From assembly GCA_033002965.1 (NCBI GenBank), contig JAURVB010014474.1, positions 1-64,000 of the forward strand: a stretch of 64,000 nt of DNA. Reading direction: 5' to 3'. The stretch's first letter is position 1; each line of letters opens with the position of its first letter. The stretch comes from Piper betle (Eukaryota > Streptophyta > Magnoliopsida > Piperales > Piperaceae). Position numbers and translations under genes: made by a program. Positions 36,414 to 48,609 of the stretch are shown one piece after another. Under the pieces are notes generated by a model. That model searched no databases, was not told the DNA's origin, and was given only the letters and a program-made list of their open reading frames with translations.

Positions 36414-37521
36414 TGTAAAACCCACAATTCAAGTCAGGGTTTTATATTCAGAACCGGTCGGTTTGACCGTTATTTTCGAGTCGATGTGTACTGAGCCGAC
36501 GCCGATCTCGTGTATGAGCCATGAGGGTCATGTATACCCAAGTATATGATGATAACGTCATGAACACAACAGAAAAGAATGAGTTATCAGAATATATGAG
36601 AGTATGCAGCTCATTTTTTTTTATTATGATATATAATGGATCGTAGAATTAGTTTTAGGCCGTTACCCGCGTTAGGACGCGTTACGGGCATTTTGGGTGG
36701 GTTGATAGTTCTAAAGCATATCATTATGATTTTTTTGGTGTTGTTTGATTTTATGTAATTTTTCCCATATTTTTTGAAATTTTTTACAACTTAAATATTA
36801 TTTTTGACTCGAATCATATTTACGACTTTGCCACCACACACCCTCGCGCCCTTCTTTTCTTCCCCAAACCTCGCCGGACGCTGCCCTTGTGCGCGTCGCC
36901 GTCGCCGCTGCCGGCGCTGCCGACCGCCGATTGTCGCCGCCTAGCCCCGCGATGAAGTTGCCGTGCTGCCCTGACCAGGACTGGCCCCCATTGGACCTCC
37001 GTGATGCGAGGAAGCCACGCCGCGATGCAGCGCCCGCGTTGCGCTTCCGTCACCGATTACGCCACCGGCGACCAGTGCCGCAACAATCGGTTGGTCGCCT
37101 CAGCACCCTCAGCCTTCCAGTAACCTTCCCCGACCGGAACGGGGCCATCGCCGCCGTGGCCGGCTGGATCTAGCCACCCATCGCCGCCGGCTCTGTTTTA
37201 TGCATTTTCCAGTGAGCCACCACCTCCGTTGGCCGCGTCGACCTTGTAGATGAGTCGGGCTCGCCGAGCCGGTTCTGAGGGTACCCAACACGACCACTTT
37301 CTGGCCAATAGACACCGCCGGCGATTGTCTCCGGAAAACCACCAGAGGCCGCCAAAAAACCGCCAGCAGCTGCCGGAAAACCGCCGAAAAATTGGAATTT
37401 CTAGAATTCACTAGAATTCACCGGATCTTCCACAAGGCTCACCGGACATCCCTCAATGATGATTTCGAAAATAATATCCACCACAAGTTGCCTTCGGGCC
37501 TATTATATAAATCCCTACCAA

Positions 37522-37558
<37 letters not shown>

Positions 37559-38707
37559 TTCGCGTTTTTAGTGAGACGAGAGATGGAGAAATCAACTGCA
37601 CGTACCATGCAGAGGATGCCGTGACAGTCAAAGCGGGCTCTGGATTAGTGCCAGCTGACTGTTCCATTCCCGAGGGATCCTGACAACTCTGCATTTGAGT
37701 TCCTCACACCCGAAGAACGTGGAGGTTTACGAGTACTGTTTAGTACAGCGCATGTCCGGACTTGTGGTTTAAAGGGTACTAAAGGCGACTGCCTGAGAGT
37801 ACTCGGCCTTCGTGCTCAAGGCCAAGAGAAATATGGAGGTACAGAGAGGGCTTAGGATAAAGTTTCACGAGAAGTACTGAAAAAGAAGTGCCGAGAGCGG
37901 CACAGTACCAGCAGCAGATCAGTAAGTTTGGGATGCTACCGGGTCTGCAGCCAGTGGCTCCTCAGTAGTGCCCTTCAGAGTGTTCATGTGGAGTATATGA
38001 TGTTTTCTTTTATATGAGAGTTTGCTCTCATAGCCAACTTGTTATAGTTATTTTATTTTCTGGACTAGTAACACTTGTTACTGACGTGTTTTTATACTAT
38101 ATGTAGGTAATAATCACGAGTTGGAGGAACCAGCTTGGACGGAGGAGCATTGAGGTCTTGTGCACATACACATGTTAGATTTCTAAATGTTTAATATTGT
38201 ATTATTATGTTATTATATTGTGAATGACATGATTAAATGTTTGAGCATGATGATATGATGTGAATGAAATGCTAAGACACGATAACAAAATGCAAAATAT
38301 GATCAGAGTTGAGCCGCGGAAGCATAGTGGGTTGAGACCCAAGCTTCAGAATGAATATGTTATAAATGAGATTCTGTGTGATTGTTAATGCATACCGATA
38401 TATTTGTATATATATTATTCTGACAGGGTAGGCCCATAATTGCACTTTTAGGGAGACTCTGTCAGTTTTACTTCAGAATTTTCATCGATTTTGCTCGTAA
38501 TTGTGATGGTGTGAAATTTAATTTGCATGTCATTTATGTAGTACCATGTTAGGATTTTGTGCACGCATTCATTCATAACAGATCGTATCTTCATCTTAAG
38601 ACACCGAGATTAGATCCGCATGAGTTAGGTTCGGGTTAGCAGACCTAACCGGGGCCTGTAACATGCCAGTTCGGTTCACGAGCGTGAACCGGATTTGGGG
38701 TGTTATA
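36414..38707. mobile_element. Solo LTR inserted inside another copy of its own family
   Basis: It starts TGTAAAACCCACAATTCAAG at 36414 and ends GGATTTGGGGTGTTATA at 38707 (2294 bp). It is flanked by GGTAT (36409-36413) and GGTAC (38708-38712), a 5-bp duplication differing at one base. The uninterrupted sequence is seen in the copy at 60460 (GTAGGTACGAAGTAGG), which confirms the insertion point. It includes a GC-rich block (36820-37410) and a (TA)n run at 37525-37555. The Pro/Arg-rich ORFs in the GC block are composition artefacts. Confidence 0.85.
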
Positions 38708-38997
38708 GGTACGGAGTAGGAGCTCGGGCGCCTAGGCACAATGACTCGATTGGAGCTTCTTCCAGGTCCGTTTAGGACTCGTTCTCTGATTTACGCTATT
38801 TTATTGTATATTTGATTTATCATGTGCAGGAGGAATTAAGTGGTATTTTATTGGATCCCACTTAACACGGGCCATTTACCCGATCGTATTTCCGGATTAA
38901 TAATCTTCGAGGATGAGATCCTTTGAGTATGTTTTCAAAAACAAGATTCACCACAAGTTGCCTTCGGGCCTATTTTATAAATCCCTACCAAGACCTA

Positions 38998-39056
<59 letters not shown>
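38998..39056. repeat. (TG)n(TA)n compound microsatellite inside an LTR
   Basis: A run of TG units followed by TA units, immediately after the phrase TATAAATCCCTACCAAG. At the same LTR position other copies have (TA)n at 37525-37555 and a very short TA stretch at 60745. Confidence 0.95.
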
Positions 39057-39059
<3 letters not shown>

Positions 39060-39902
39060 CGTATTTTTTTTTCGACAACCTACAAAAGTGGGTGTGGTAG
39101 TGATTTTCGACAGCCTACACAAGTAGGTATGGAAGAATATGAATGAGAAAGTGAAATGAGAAAGATGATTTCAGTTCAGTAGTTGCCCTTTTAGAGATTT
39201 CATGATGTTTTCTTTCATATGAGAGTTTACTCTCATAGTCAATTTGATATTAGTTATATTTTGGACCAGTAACACTCGTTAATGACGATTTCCTATTATA
39301 TATGTTGGTGAGCACCTCGTGGAATGAGAGCTGTTGGTGAGCACCTCGAGCAGCATTGAAATTGCGCACACATGTACCCACCAAGTGTATGTAGTGATGA
39401 TAACGTATATTGAACTGTGTTGATAAATTTGATATGCTATAACTGGGAATCTATTATGAATATTTTGCATGTGAATGTAAATGGAAGGTAAAAAATGTGC
39501 AAGGTAAACTATGAAGTAAGGACAACTAGAATGTGATGGAAAATAAAATGTTGGAATTTGTTTTGATGCCTCTTGATATAAATATAAGATGTTTACTATT
39601 GATAGGGTGGCCCATATTGCACTTTTAAGGGAGATTGCGTCTGTTTTTTCAGTAAAAATTAATAAAATTTTATTTGAATTTTTTGCTCGTTGTATTATCT
39701 TGTTTTTGCTTGCACATCATAGCATGCATGTAGGACCACGCTAGAACCTAAGCATCTCATCCATGTATTTTATATTTTCATCTCCATCTTAAGATGCCAA
39801 GGGTAGATCCGGGTCGGCTTAACCGAACCCAGTAGATTAGTGAACGGTTTAGTTGCCGGTGACATTTTCGGGTTGGTTCACAGGTGAGCTGAAATGAGGT
39901 GT

Positions 39903-40460
39903 TACAACAACAATGCTATGCGAGCGGGCATGTGTCAGTCGAAGCCAGGAATACCGACAACAATGCTACGCGAGTGACATGTGCCAATCAAAGTCAGGAA
40001 TACCGACAACCATGTTATGCGAGTTTGCACATACCGACAACCATGTTATGCTAGTGGGCATGTGCTAGTCGAAGCTAGAAATACTGACAACCGTAGTAAA
40101 TGAGTGGGTATGGAGGTAAGAAAGGGCTTAGGATATAATAGTAGTCTCGAGGGACCAGAAAGTAAAATGAGAAAATACCGAGAGAGACATCAACAACTAT
40201 GCTATGTGAGTGGGTATGGAGGTAAGAAAGAACTTAGGATATAATAGTAGTCTCGAGGGACCAGAAAGTGAAATGAGAAAATGCCGAGAGAGGCATCAGC
40301 AGCAACAGATTAGCTAGAGATGATTTCAGTTTAGTACATATCCTTTAGAGAGTTTACAATAAATATAGAAAAATGTTTTCTTTCATATGAGAGTTTGCTT
40401 TCATAGTTAGCTTGATATTAGTTATGTTTTGGATCAGTAACACTCGTTGCTGACATGTTT

Positions 40461-40491
<31 letters not shown>

Positions 40492-40570
40492 GATAATCAT
40501 AAGTAGGATAAGCTAGCCTGAATGGAGGAGTAGTGACGTTCTCTTGCATACATACATGTCCAATGATAGA
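39903..40570. repeat. Further LTR-family fragment with a short tandem repeat
   Basis: 39903-40110 has about four units of a repeat near 55 bases (ACCGACAACAATGCTACGCG, CAGTCGAAGCCAGGAATACC). Then two copies of GGTAAGAAAGGGCTTAGGATATAATAG appear (about 40112 and 40221). The rest corresponds to the middle of the solo LTRs (TTTCATATGAGAGTTTGCTTTCATAG, CAGTAACACTCGTTGCTGAC) and includes (TA)n at 40466-40491. It lacks both LTR ends. Confidence 0.7.
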
Positions 40571-42469
40571 ATGTTAATATTTTGTTTATATTGTAATGAT
40601 GTGATGAAAGGTATGATAATATAATAGTGATATTATGATTTGAAAACAGATATTAATGTGCAAATCGAATGATAAAAGTGATATGTGAATAGAATGAACA
40701 CGTGAGTTGAGCCCAAAACGTATAATATTTTGAGGTGATAGAACTAAATGTTTATAGAAAAATATGATGCAATGTGAAATTTTTGAGAATATTCTTATTG
40801 ATTGATGGCATGTTCGTGTTGATTAATGATTATGTCATGCTTTAGTATGCTTCTCAATGTCGCAAGTTTAAATGTAGAAGACCGAATATTCGAGGTATAC
40901 TCTTATTTTATTAATAAATTCTCATTACAATTTAATATTTTTGAGATAAATTTTTATTTTAATTAAATGAAAAGATGGGTACTATAATAATATGATTTTT
41001 TTATTGTCGTTATATTTTGATTGATTGAATTTTTTTCTCTACTTTTATTAATAAAAGGAGAATTGAAAGTTTGGTTTTAACGAAAAGTATGAGATTTGAC
41101 CAATTAAAATATAATAAAATAAATAAAATAAATTATTATAATTCATCTTTTCATCCAATTAAAGGCTTTCTTTAAAATTAAAATTTATCGATAAGATATC
41201 ATATGATTATAGTCTGCTTTGTTATTTCATTAAAAATTAATTATAAAATTAAAGTCTCTACTTTGCCTAATTAATATCATTGTGTAAAAATTTGAAACTC
41301 GGACTCAATCGGCATGTCATAGAGTGGAGTCGACGCAGAAGTAATTCCAAGCTGATATAAAGTCATTTATATTAATTTTTTAATTATGTAAATCAATAAA
41401 TGCTTGAAATTAGTATATATTGATCTTTTGATACTTAAAATTAATAAATGTGTAATTTAGATTATCTATACACATTGATTTACCAAATATAAAAAGATAA
41501 TATATTTTAATAACTTTTATGATATGATTTAAAGAGTCAATTGGACAAGCAGTCACTATATAATTACCTATTAAATTTGACTCAACAATGAACAAAGTGT
41601 AATCGATTTGGAAAATTTTTGGAGTCGAATTTCTTTTTAAAAATTATGATTAATATACCATTATTTGACCTATGAATTCCTTTATTTTTTTTAATTTCCT
41701 CGCGTGCTTTTCTTTGAAGAAAACAACTATCCAGTCGTGGTCCAACACTCATAAAAATATTTTATTTTATTCCCCCATAAACTATATTATATTATTACAC
41801 AAAACTTAATTTGGTTTAATATATATTAAGAGTATTGCCCTTCTTTTGGTTTGTTTTATTTTTTTTGAGCATTGCCAGTTTAGAGGCATCGAATAGGGAA
41901 TACAAATAAACAAGTTGCCCCTAATATCGTATAAATAAACATTATTTGTTCGTGTCTAGTTGTTCTAATCAACAAATAGAAAAATAGTCTTCTTATGTAT
42001 CCAAGATTCCCACCTTTGCAAATTCAAATAATTTTTGCAAAAAAATAGATATAGCTCCTGTTATATATTTAAAGAAAAATTAATATCATCTAATGTCATT
42101 ATTTTTATGTCAAGTCAAATAAATATGAATTATAAGATTACAAAGATGGTTAAATAATAAAAATATTTTTGTCCAATTTGAAAAAATAACAGTTATGCGA
42201 TCTTGATAGATGGTTATATTTTCTTTTACCCAATATAAATATATCTAATATAATTATGGTTATATCTCCACTAATCAATAGTGAGCAACTTCTATACTTT
42301 ATCAATCCCTTAATAATTTGGAGATGGTGACTTGGCCAACCAATTTCTCCTTTATTAGAACGAGATTTTGTTGGACTTTGGGCATAACTTATGTATGCCA
42401 TCATTATGGATTTGTTTAAATTAAAATTGGTCTGATAAAGATTAAAGTCATAGGCTACAAGGCTTTTAT

Positions 42470-42518
<49 letters not shown>
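40571..42518. other. AT-rich spacer ending in an (AT)n tract
   Basis: I see no gene. 40920-41300 is partly repeated at 33270-33400. 42478-42518 is an (AT)n microsatellite into which the fold-back element appears to be inserted. Confidence 0.5.
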
Positions 42519-42519
<1 letters not shown>

Positions 42520-43209
42520 GGGTAAAGGTTTCCTATGCAAGAGGCAGGAAACCCTTACCTGCGCCAGGATAATCTGGGCCGTCCGATTATGATCGAACGG
42601 CCCAGATTTGATAAAAAAATTTTTTTTCCACCACCCCCTCCTTCGCCGGCGGCCGGGATCCGGCCGCGGCCGGCCGGGCGGGGTGGGCGAGGCGGGGCGA
42701 GGGCGGCGTGGGTGGGCGGAGGAGAAGGGGGAGGGCGGCGTCCGGGATCCGGCCGCGGCCGGCCGGGCGGGGGTGGGCGAGGCGGGGCGAGGGCGGCGTG
42801 GGTGGGCGGAGGAGAAGGGGGAGGGCGGCGTCCGGGATCCGGCCGCGGCCGGCCGGGCGGGGGTGGGCGAGGCGGGGCGAGGGCGGCGTGGGTGGGCGGA
42901 GGAGAAGGGGGAGGCGCGGCGTGGGTCAGGATGCCCTCGCCCCGCCTCGCCCACCCCCGGCCCGGCCGGCCGCGGCCGGATCCCGGACGCCGCCCTCCCC
43001 CTTCTCCTCCGCCCACCCACGCCGCCCTTGCCCCGCCTCGCCCACCCCCGCCCGGCCGGCCGTGGCCGGATCCCGGCCGCCGGCGAAGGAGGGGGGGTGG
43101 TGGAAATTTTTTTTTATCAAATCTGGGCCGTTCGATCATAATCGGACGGCCCAGATTATTTTGTGGCGCAGGGGCGCTACTCTGCCTTTGGCGCAGGGTA
43201 GTGCCCCTC
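42519..43209. mobile_element. GC-rich fold-back (long inverted repeat) element
   Basis: The two ends are inverted copies. AATCTGGGCCGTCCGATTAT... at 42571-42608 is itself a near-palindrome and is matched by another at 43120-43157. Outside these, TGCGCCA and GGCAG blocks are shared in inverted order. Inside are A/T runs, then GC-rich arms (42640-42925 and 42940-43095) built from a 90-bp unit: three copies on the left (GGCGGGGCGAGGGCGGCGTG at 42691, 42781, 42871) and about two inverted copies on the right. The element lies in an (AT)n tract on both sides, so any TA target duplication is masked. Long ORFs in all frames come from the GC repeats. The transcript would form a very stable hairpin. 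Confidence 0.85.
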
Positions 43210-43740
43210 ATATATATATATACAATGTGCAAATACACAAACGCTTTATTTCTAATTTATAATGAGTAAAATAAAAATTAAGGGAAGAGATATATTTTGC
43301 ATTTATATATACTCACCAACTTTATGTACTAAACTTGTATTACTATCACAAAGAGTCTATAAAAGAATCATTGTCTCTTAGTATACTTTTTTTTACATCT
43401 TATCTTAAAAAAACTTGGAAGATCAAAATTCACAAAAAAATGAGTAACATATTTATTTCTATGAATTGAACAAGGAAACTTTTCATCTATCCATTTTTTA
43501 AAATAATTTGACACGATAATGAATCTTAAAATTTTGATAAAATTCCACTCCCACTCCACACTCCCCATCACCAAATCATGATTGAAAAAAAAAATTTCTA
43601 ATGATCGTTGCAAAATAATTCAGATACCAAGTAAGTAATTTATCATTTTAAATATAATTGATTAAAGATAAGTTTTATGTCTTCATACAAAGATAAGGAT
43701 AACATGGCAAATTTTTTTTTTAGAAAAACAAATAACGAAA
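43210..43740. other. AT-rich spacer before PCBER copy 1
   Basis: No gene or recognised repeat. It lies between the fold-back element and the duplicated promoter block. Confidence 0.5.
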
Positions 43741-43744
43741 AGGA

Positions 43745-43993
43745 GTGATGTGCAGCTCACCGTGTTCAGACCGACACGTTTGAGTAGTCCTCTCAATCCG
43801 ACCGTAAATGTGGACGATCGATTTTCCATTATTCAGACCAAACCTTTTGGGCACCTCATAATTACCCCCACCCAGATCCACTCAATCTTTCCATCCATCC
43901 AAGCTCTCACTGATCATCTTCAAGAGTTTCTGGATTCTTGATAATAGCTGTAGTAATAGTTGTTGTTATTCCAATCAAGGAGCAGTTTAAATC
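43745..43993 (+). promoter_or_regulatory. Promoter and leader of PCBER copy 1
   Basis: Shares a block with the promoters at 54090-54153 and 55325-55505: GACACGTTT, CTCAATCCGACCGT, GACGATCGAT, then CACCTCATA and ATCCACTCAATCTTTCCAT. Conservation of this block next to each start suggests core promoter and 5' leader. No strict TATA box is evident. Confidence 0.55.
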
Positions 43994-45320
43994 ATGGCAG
44001 AGAAGAGCAAGATCTTGATCATCGGTGGCACCGGCTACCTGGGCAAGTTCCTGATCCAGGCCAGCACCAAGCTCGGCCACCCCACCTTCCTCCTCATCAG
44101 AGAGAGCTCTGCCTCCGACCCTGCCAAGGCCGCCCTCCTCGACGGCTTCAAGGCCGACGGCGTCACCATCGTCCATGTATGAACTGGGTCGCACCGCCCT
44201 CTCATCTCTCCTCTGTTTTCTTTTGCTGTCTTTGATTGGTAGGTTGATGTGGAATGTTGCAGGGGGATGTTGACAACCATGAGAGTCTGGTGAAGGCCAT
44301 CAAGCAGGTCGATGTTGTCGTCTCCACTCTTGGCACGCTCCAAACTGCGGAGCAGGTGAAGATCATAGCTGCCATCAAGGAGGCCGGCAATGTGAAGGTA
44401 TGAAATCATGATCAGCAGGTGAAGATCAGAAGTCATTGGCTTTTTTTATTGAACGGAGAGAGTGATGTTGGGTGGTTGTGATTGCAGAGGTACTTACCGT
44501 CGGAGTTTGGGAACGATGTGGATCGCACCAGCGCCGTTGAGCCTCTCAAGTCTGTTTTCGGCACTAAGTCTCAAATCCGGCGAGCTGTGGAGGCTTCTGG
44601 GATTCCATACACCTTTGTATGCTCCAACTTCTTTGCTGGGTTTTTCCTCCTCACATTCGGCCAGATTGGAGCCACTGCCCCTCCGAGAGACAAGGTTGTC
44701 ATCTTGGGTGATGGCAATACTAAAGGTAGATACGAACTTAAAGTAGAGAATAACCTGTTCATGTGGTGATCTTAATTGTCCATTGATCTGATGTAATTTT
44801 CGTTCTCGTTTATGCAAACTGCAGCTGTGCTTAACAGTGAAGAAGACATTGCAACCTTTGCTATCAAAACTGTGGATGACCCAAGGACTTTGAACAAGAT
44901 TCTCTACATCAGGCCTGCTGCTAACACAGTCTCTTTCAATGAGCTTGTTGCCCTTTGGGAGAAGAAGATTGGTAAAACCCTTGAGAAGACATACTTGTCC
45001 GAGGAAGAGGTTCTCAAGAACATTGAAGGTCAGTCCAAAGCCTTTACCCTCTTGTTAATTTACAACATCAAATTATTGGTGAAATTTCTAATATGCTTAG
45101 TGTTGATTGTTGATGCCCATTGGTGGCTTGTTCATTATTTGCAATGTTTGCAGAGGGGCCATTCGAAGTGAAGTTTGTTCTGACCCTTGGCCACTGCGTG
45201 TTTGTGAAGGGAGACCACACCAACTTTGAGATTGATCCTTCCTTCGGCGTGGAGGCTACTGCACTGTATCCTGATGTTAAGTACACCACCGTTGATGAAT
45301 TACTCGGCCGATTTGTGTGA
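43994..45320 (+). CDS. Phenylcoumaran benzylic ether reductase / isoflavone-reductase-like, copy 1 (intact)
   Basis: An NADPH-dependent reductase of the PCBER/IFR/pinoresinol-lariciresinol reductase family, which acts on phenylpropanoid dimers in the cytosol. Exons 43994-44176, 44263-44397, 44488-44725, 44825-45028 and 45154-45320 give 308 residues, the usual PCBER length, with consistent phases. The N-terminal nucleotide-binding loop is GGTGYLG (residues 11-17). Arg in LLIRESS contacts the NADPH phosphate in relatives. SEFGNDVDR lies after exon 2. The catalytic-Lys region reads GTKSQIRRAVEASGIPYT. The C-terminal part has LVALWEKKIGKTLEKTY and FEIDPSFGVEATALYPDVKY. PCBER is the closest subfamily by these phrases; eugenol/isoeugenol synthase-like activity cannot be excluded. 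It sits about 0.8 kb after a fold-back element and is followed by a truncated LTR. Confidence 0.93.
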
Positions 45321-45520
45321 AAAGTCTGACTCCCATCCCAGAAAGTTGCACCTTTCTTTGCATGTTTGTTTGCTTGTGAAATAATGGAAGAGGATGTTGG
45401 ATGTTGTAGTGGGTTTTGAGTAGTGTGTATGATCAATGAAGGTGTGATGAAGTGATATATATGTATGTCTTTCTGAGTTAGAGAAGACAATGATACATTT
45501 ATGTTCTCTAAATATTTGAG

Positions 45521-47228
45521 AAATCGGAGTTATCAAGATCCGTAGGGAACAATTTCAGAGCCTGTTTTGACTTGTGCACACTTTTTTTTAGATGTGTTTG
45601 TCAATTTTTCCTGGTCTTACAATTTAGTAAAAACGTAAAAAATTATATGTATATAAGCCGAATTTTAATATAATAAGTTTGAAGGTATGTTATTTTTATT
45701 TGAGTTTTTAAAAATAAATTTGAGGGATTAATAAATCTATTATTTGACATATTTGTTTGTTTATTAAATCAAAATACCATAGAGTATAGAGCTCAAATTA
45801 TAAGAGAGTCTTGAATAGATTGGGTAGAAGTTTTAATCTTGTCTATATGCTTATACGACGAGTTTTTATTCCGTATATATACGTCAAATTAAAAGTTAAC
45901 GCCATTTTATAATGTATTTATATATTTTATAGTACATACACATTAAAACATACTCGCATCAATCATACATCAATTTATATAAAATTTCCTACGCTACATT
46001 ACACAAGTTTACGATACTTCTTTAATTTTCTTAATTAGTTCTTTAGTATTCATTTTAATACAATTCAATCCAGCAATTCATATTTTTATTACAATTAAAT
46101 ACATCAATCACTTAATCTTAGGATGTTGTGCTAATAATTATCACTTTTAATAAATTAAGTCAGAGATAATTATACTCGCGTCATTGGCAATCGGTGAAAG
46201 CTAGGGTATCGTTGCACAGCTCGAGTTAGGATTAGGCCACGGATGGCGTCTAAAGTTCGATCGGGTTTGGCTGGATGAATACGGAAGAAGATTTGGCAAA
46301 TTACAACGAATCCGGTTTTTGGCCATTTTTGGCGATTTTTCTACACCTTTTTGGTGGCTTTATGGCAGTTTCTCGGCGAGGAAATCCGGGCTATGGGTTG
46401 ACACCGGGTCGGCAAGCTCGACCCAATGGAGGTGGTGATGAGCACGGCAACGACAGCGTTGACTGCCAGCGGTGGTGACAGGTCGGCCGGGGTCAGTCAG
46501 TCATCCGATTGGCCCTTATGCGGCCTTGGCAGCAGCGCTAGGAATGGGGGAAAGGCTGGTTAGGTCTAGGAGGAGGTGTTAAAGGCATGATGGCAGTGGA
46601 GTGGCACGGGATTGCTGCACGATCCGCGACGTCAAGGCGTCGTGGAGTTTGGGTGACAACTAGGGATGCTCGGGCTAGAACGATGACGACATGGCGGCGG
46701 TGTGGTAGCCGGAGGGGTTGACGATGAGGGTGGAGGCGGCATTGAGGGTTTGGGGGTGAAAAGTCATGAAGGAGGTCTCAAGGACAATCTCGTGAATAAA
46801 ACTTAATTCGACTCCCACTTGAGTAAAAAATAATAACTAATTTATAATAAATCCTAAAGAAATCTAGAAAAATAGGAGAAAATCTTATAAAATATAACAC
46901 ACACTATAACATCACAATAACATGTTCTACAAATAATAACCCACCTAAGCGGCTCTAGAACGTATCATAATACGTTTTTTGACCTAAAAATAATTATTGG
47001 ATCAAATACAAAAAAAATAACTGCATATTTTTATATACTCTGATAACTCATTTCTCACCATCTTTTTAACGTTATCATCGTATATTTATATACACCTAAC
47101 CTTCATAACTCATAATTCACGGCTAGCCTCGACTCAATAGTATTTTATGAAACTGACATGTTTCGAACTAACAGTTGAATCAATTAGTCCACTAATGTAA
47201 AAGTTTGACTCGAATTATGAATTTTACA
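45521..47228. mobile_element. Truncated LTR joined to the PCBER copy 1 downstream flank
   Basis: From GAGTTATCAAGATCC near 45527 it matches 50420 onward of the complete LTR, and it ends CGAATTATGAATTTTACA at 47228. The first about 1 kb of the LTR is missing. At the left junction the gene flank and the LTR share TTTGAGAAA, so the join looks like microhomology-mediated recombination. The sequence after its end (AATAGAATCATTTCTCAC) is the same as after the copies ending at 52242 and 54921. Confidence 0.75.
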
Positions 47229-47352
47229 AATAGAATCATTTCTCACAAATAAAATGAAGACTGATTAGTCCACGGTTAAATTTTTACGTATAGAGTAAAT
47301 AAAATTGTAATACTCAAAAAGTAAGAGAGAAAAGAGGGAGAAAACATAAGAC
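47229..47352. other. Scar: PCBER upstream flank fused to PCBER downstream flank
   Basis: 47229 to about 47345 (AATAGAATCATTTCTCAC..., CGTATAGAGTAAATAAAATTG, AGAGAGAAAAGAGGGAGAAA) matches the DNA upstream of PCBER copies (54922-55010 and 53690-53765). At about 47346-47353 it switches to DNA that follows the PCBER copy 2 stop codon by about 280 bases (57130 onward). The promoter core and gene body that should lie between are absent. Confidence 0.6.
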
Positions 47353-47900
47353 AATTAAGATATTTTAGTTGGCGTAATTCATGTGAACTCGCGTTGAAAA
47401 AATAAAACTCATGTGAGCATTAGAAGAAGCCTGGGGTGACTTCTATGTCAACTTGCAGGAGGATGACAAGCTCAAATCATTCAATAATGAAATGGTAAGA
47501 ACCGATTAGCCGGACCACCCATGATGTTTACAAGGAAACTCACATCATCACAAGACATATAGAAGAATCCAAAACCAGCCACGCTAAAAAAAGCTAAAAT
47601 ATCTACTACCAAGACAACTTTAAGCCAAGTATAGATTAAAGAGAAACAAGATGAAATTTTCCCACGGCAAACGTCATAACAAGAATTATCAATTACAGTA
47701 TGGCACCGTGGATCCCAATTTTACATATGGACAATGTAGGAGTTCTGAATAGATATATCCCAGCTCCCTTTTCCCTTGATATTATCTGCATGCCTCTCCT
47801 ACAAATTCCAATGTTGGAAAAGAATCCTATTCAAATCCTCCATTGCAAGTTAACTCCTATGCTTAACCATTAATGAGGCCCTTCGTCGCTGACTCTCAAG
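47353..47900. repeat. Duplicated downstream flank of the PCBER locus (partner 57136-57690)
   Basis: TATTTTAGTTGGCGTAAT, GAGCATTAGAAGAAGCCTGG, CAACTTGCAGGAGGATGACA and the following about 500 bases recur at 57136-57690 with few differences. Both copies end in GAGGACCC at a junction with other sequence. Confidence 0.85.
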
Positions 47901-48609
47901 AGGACCCTTCCCTGCCTTCCTAACTTTATCACAGGCTTGAGATAAAGACTCATCTGGACTGCATCACAACGTATAAATATTAACCTGCCATCCTGCATTT
48001 TCTGCCTCCCTCCAAATGCCCACAACGCGCGAAAACAATATAGCACATAAGTACATTAGCAAGGACAGGTTAAATTTAGACAGACCATCATTGTTAGCTA
48101 TTGTGATGGTTGATACATATACATAATGGTTGCACTGAGTTCTACGCGCTGGCCGCTACTACTTTGTGGACGATTTTGGCTTCGACCATTTTCAGTTCTT
48201 AGTTGATTTGCCAATTCCTCTATTTGTTCGCGGTCATTGTGTACGTACGTAGGCCTCAGGATTCAACGTCCCCCTGTTCTTGCATGCATGGCCCATTCAA
48301 CGTGGCCCCTGCTCTTCTATCCCTACCAGGGACTCCTTCAATTGATCAAAATCAATCGATCAATCCCATGGTCGGGCTCTGATTCTACAAAAAAAGGGTG
48401 AAAACATGTCTGTCAAAGCGGAGAGGACCTGCAGTCATGGCGAGCTTTATTTAGATCGGCAGGCCGAGGCCCCTGGCCACCTCCTGCACTTTCCGGAGAA
48501 GTCCCTCTCCGTGGGTACGACCACCGGCCACTTCATTGACGGTCTTATACTTAAGAAAATTTCTAGATTTTTTTTAAATGAATTGAAAAAATGTGTGGAT
48601 TTAGGGTCG
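47901..48609. other. Spacer of unknown origin
   Basis: Neither LTR nor TRIM sequence is recognised. An 83-codon ORF at 48406-48657 (MSVKAERTCSHGELYLDRQA...) has no family I recognise and no supporting exon context. I do not call it a gene. Confidence 0.4.

Larger units (their letters stand above)
34730..39906. mobile_element. Old solo LTR, split by a younger LTR of the same family
   Basis: The outer copy begins TATAAAACCCATGATTCGAG at 34730 (TG mutated to TA) and resumes after the inner insertion at 38708, ending GAGGTGTTACA at 39906. Without the insert it is about 2.9 kb, like the complete copies at 49406-52242 and 58809-61874. It shows no gag or pol. No matching target duplication is visible (ATTAC against ACAAC), in keeping with age. 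It contains a minisatellite of about 20 bases (CATTCATTTTTCTCAA-like, six units, 34822-34935) and a GTCGCCGGAAAA-type short repeat at 35860-35995. Orientation is uncertain: the TGTAACACC end usually marks the 5' LTR edge in plant gypsy elements, which would put it on the minus strand, but a TATATAA motif lies on the + strand. Confidence 0.7.

Noticed and set aside
39903..40110. Regularly spaced short repeats that could suggest a CRISPR array
   Set aside because: Units are diverged, directly tandem without unique spacers, and lie in plant LTR-derived DNA.
42535..43269. Overlapping Gly/Arg/Pro-rich ORFs up to 244 codons on both strands
   Set aside because: They are produced by the 90-bp GC-rich units of the fold-back element; every frame is open, there is no domain, and the same peptide repeats with the DNA period.
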